Of a stretch of 6,922 nt of DNA, positions 6,396 through 6,922 are shown piece after piece. The notes under the pieces are model-generated. The model had not been told where the DNA came from. It was given only the letters and a program-made list of their open reading frames with translations, and searched no databases. Origin of the DNA: JBAYJC01 sp041665285 (GTDB lineage Bacteria; Patescibacteriota; Patescibacteriia; 2-12-FULL-60-25); the NCBI GenBank assembly GCA_041665285.1, contig JBAYJC010000012.1, positions 1 through 6,922 of the forward strand, in the 5' to 3' direction. The first letter of the stretch is position 1; each line of letters begins with the position of its first letter. Made by a program: the position numbers and the translations under genes.

Positions 6396-6408
6396 ATACG
6401 TATTTGCA
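6391..6408. promoter_or_regulatory. Perfect 18-bp palindrome, candidate operator
   Basis: TGCAAATACGTATTTGCA is its own reverse complement with no mismatch or spacer. It lies between the divergent dinB and lipoprotein genes, 31-48 bases before the dinB ATG, overlapping the putative -35 of dinB. On the plus strand a TTGACA (6410-6415) follows it immediately. It does not fit the E. coli (CTGT-N8-ACAG) or Gram-positive (GAAC-N4-GTTC) LexA boxes. Symmetry and position suggest a dimeric repressor site; the regulator is unknown. Confidence 0.5.
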
Positions 6409-6456
6409 CTTGACAAGTCCGCATTTTTAGCAAAAGCTGTTTGCGGCTCAGATGCC

Positions 6457-6462
6457 AGGAGG
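6457..6462 (+). promoter_or_regulatory. Strong ribosome binding site (AGGAGG)
   Basis: A consensus AGGAGG ends five bases before the ATG at 6468 and decides that start over the in-frame ATG at 6441. It contrasts with the minus-strand genes, most of which have no Shine-Dalgarno. Confidence 0.8.
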
Positions 6463-6467
6463 TTTCT

Positions 6468-6800
6468 ATGGAAAGACGTCGAAGCCGCGCCGTGAACATC
6501 ACCCTGCTTTCTGCGCTGGCCGCCATGGCCAGCTCCTGCGAGGAGGGCGACGTGAAGCGGTGCATGGACAACCAGGGACGCGTGGTCGACGAGAGTCGAT
6601 GCGCGAACGCCCCCTCGCACGGAGGTGGCACCGGCATGTACTTCTGGGCGTTCGGAGGCCATGGCGGCACCACGCCTGGTAGCACGGTCTCCGGCTACTC
6701 CCGTAGCCCCATCGCAGGGCGAAGCTACGCCACGCCACACACCATTTCCCGAGGCGGATTCGGGAGGATCGGCGGCGCACGCGGCGGGTTCGGGAGCTAG
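6468..6800 (+). CDS. Small exported, probably lipid-anchored protein, YgiB/YjfM-like (DUF1190)
   Basis: A 110-residue product. Its N-terminus is a signal peptide: ERRRSR, a hydrophobic stretch VNITLLSALAAMA (9-21), and ASSC (21-24), where C24 could be lipidated although position -3 is not the usual Leu. The mature part has C-x-D-like features (RCMDNQGRVVDESRC, 31-45) and then turns Gly/Ser/Arg-rich, ending in RGGFGRIGGARGGFGS. The signal peptide, low-complexity tail with RGGFG, and position directly before a glutathionylspermidine-synthase-like gene match the ygiB-ygiC and yjfM-yjfC pairs of Enterobacteria. Function is unsettled; the pair is linked to envelope-associated ATP-grasp systems. 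G+C is visibly higher than in dinB. Start chosen from the AGGAGG. The ORF could also be a generic lipoprotein. Confidence 0.65.
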   Translation: MERRRSRAVNITLLSALAAMASSCEEGDVKRCMDNQGRVVDESRCANAPSHGGGTGMYFWAFGGHGGTTPGSTVSGYSRSPIAGRSYATPHTISRGGFGRIGGARGGFGS

Positions 6801-6803
6801 GCC

Positions 6804-6922
6804 ATGCGCCGATACCCGTGTCGCCCCAGGGCAAACTGGCAGAGAATCGTCGAAGGACAGGGACTGCTCTTCCACGAGACCACCGTGAACGTCCCGGTTC
6901 CGGGCCACATGCCCCTCAACTA
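6804..6922 (+). CDS. Glutathionylspermidine synthase family ATP-grasp enzyme, N-terminus only
   Basis: Open from the ATG at 6804 to the window edge (39 codons plus two bases). The product begins MRRYPCRPRANWQRIVEGQG and continues LLFHETTVNVPVPGHMPLN. The 'RP-W---VE--G-LFH' pattern is the conserved start of the glutathionylspermidine synthase family (YgiC/YjfC), where the next residues are usually an aromatic-rich stretch leading to the ATP-grasp domain. Members ligate peptides or amines through an ATP-dependent acyl phosphate; many do not make glutathionylspermidine and their substrate is unknown. The gene starts three bases after the preceding stop, so the two are co-transcribed. The catalytic domain lies outside the window and cannot be judged. 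Confidence 0.72.
   Translation, partial: MRRYPCRPRANWQRIVEGQGLLFHETTVNVPVPGHMPLN

Noticed and set aside
6410..6438. Plus-strand sigma-70 promoter for the lipoprotein gene starting at TTGACA (6410-6415)
   Set aside because: The -35 is perfect, but no hexamer at 16-18 bases spacing resembles TATAAT (AAAGCT at 17), so it is not listed as a promoter.
6430..6444. Small inverted repeat GCAAA-AGCTG-TTTGC before the lipoprotein gene
   Set aside because: A 5-bp stem is too short to claim as a regulatory hairpin.
6330..6908. Minus-strand open frames across the right end (also 6050-6685)
   Set aside because: They run opposite the lipoprotein and synthase genes or overlap dinB; long spurious frames are expected in GC-rich DNA, and the plus-strand genes have a ribosome binding site and family resemblance.

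Overview
The window looks like a piece of a Patescibacteria (CPR / Parcubacteria-like) genome. The evidence is recognition rather than a search. A membrane-anchored VirD4/TraG-type ATPase sits between two small proteins whose conserved cores I associate with CPR genomes. The HicB-like protein carries the 'ILTSF-IPSSYAKEA' tail seen in CPR antitoxins, and several starts lack a Shine-Dalgarno sequence. The last ~480 bases differ clearly: higher G+C, a strong AGGAGG ribosome binding site, and a lipoprotein/ATP-grasp pair typical of Proteobacteria. That suggests horizontal transfer, or less likely an assembly join.

Layout. Positions 6360 to 1 form one block read leftward on the minus strand. In transcription order it holds: dinB (Y-family polymerase); an acidic, Pro/Ala/Glu-rich protein of unknown function with a helical C-terminal domain; the 859-residue ATPase; a conserved protein of unknown function; a HicB-like antitoxin and a HicA toxin overlapping by 14 bases; a short stretch that may hold a frameshifted small gene; and an unrecognised gene that runs off the left edge. 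Spacing between the first four genes is 9-20 bases, so they are probably co-transcribed. On the plus strand, reading away from dinB, are a small secreted or lipid-anchored protein (YgiB/YjfM-like, DUF1190) and, three bases later, the start of a glutathionylspermidine-synthase-family ATP-grasp enzyme (YgiC/YjfC-like) cut by the right edge.

Points of most interest. (1) dinB carries an exactly 90-base, GC-rich, double-hairpin repeat inserted in frame, adding about 30 Pro/Gly-rich residues to the little-finger domain. (2) Three minus-strand genes each have a -10-like hexamer exactly six bases before the ATG and no Shine-Dalgarno, which points to leaderless transcripts. (3) A perfect 18-bp palindrome overlaps the putative -35 box of dinB and is a candidate operator. 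(4) The composition and translation-signal break near 6440 marks a possible transfer or assembly boundary. No tRNA, rRNA, CRISPR array or insertion sequence was seen, and no gene-free stretch exceeds 300 bases.
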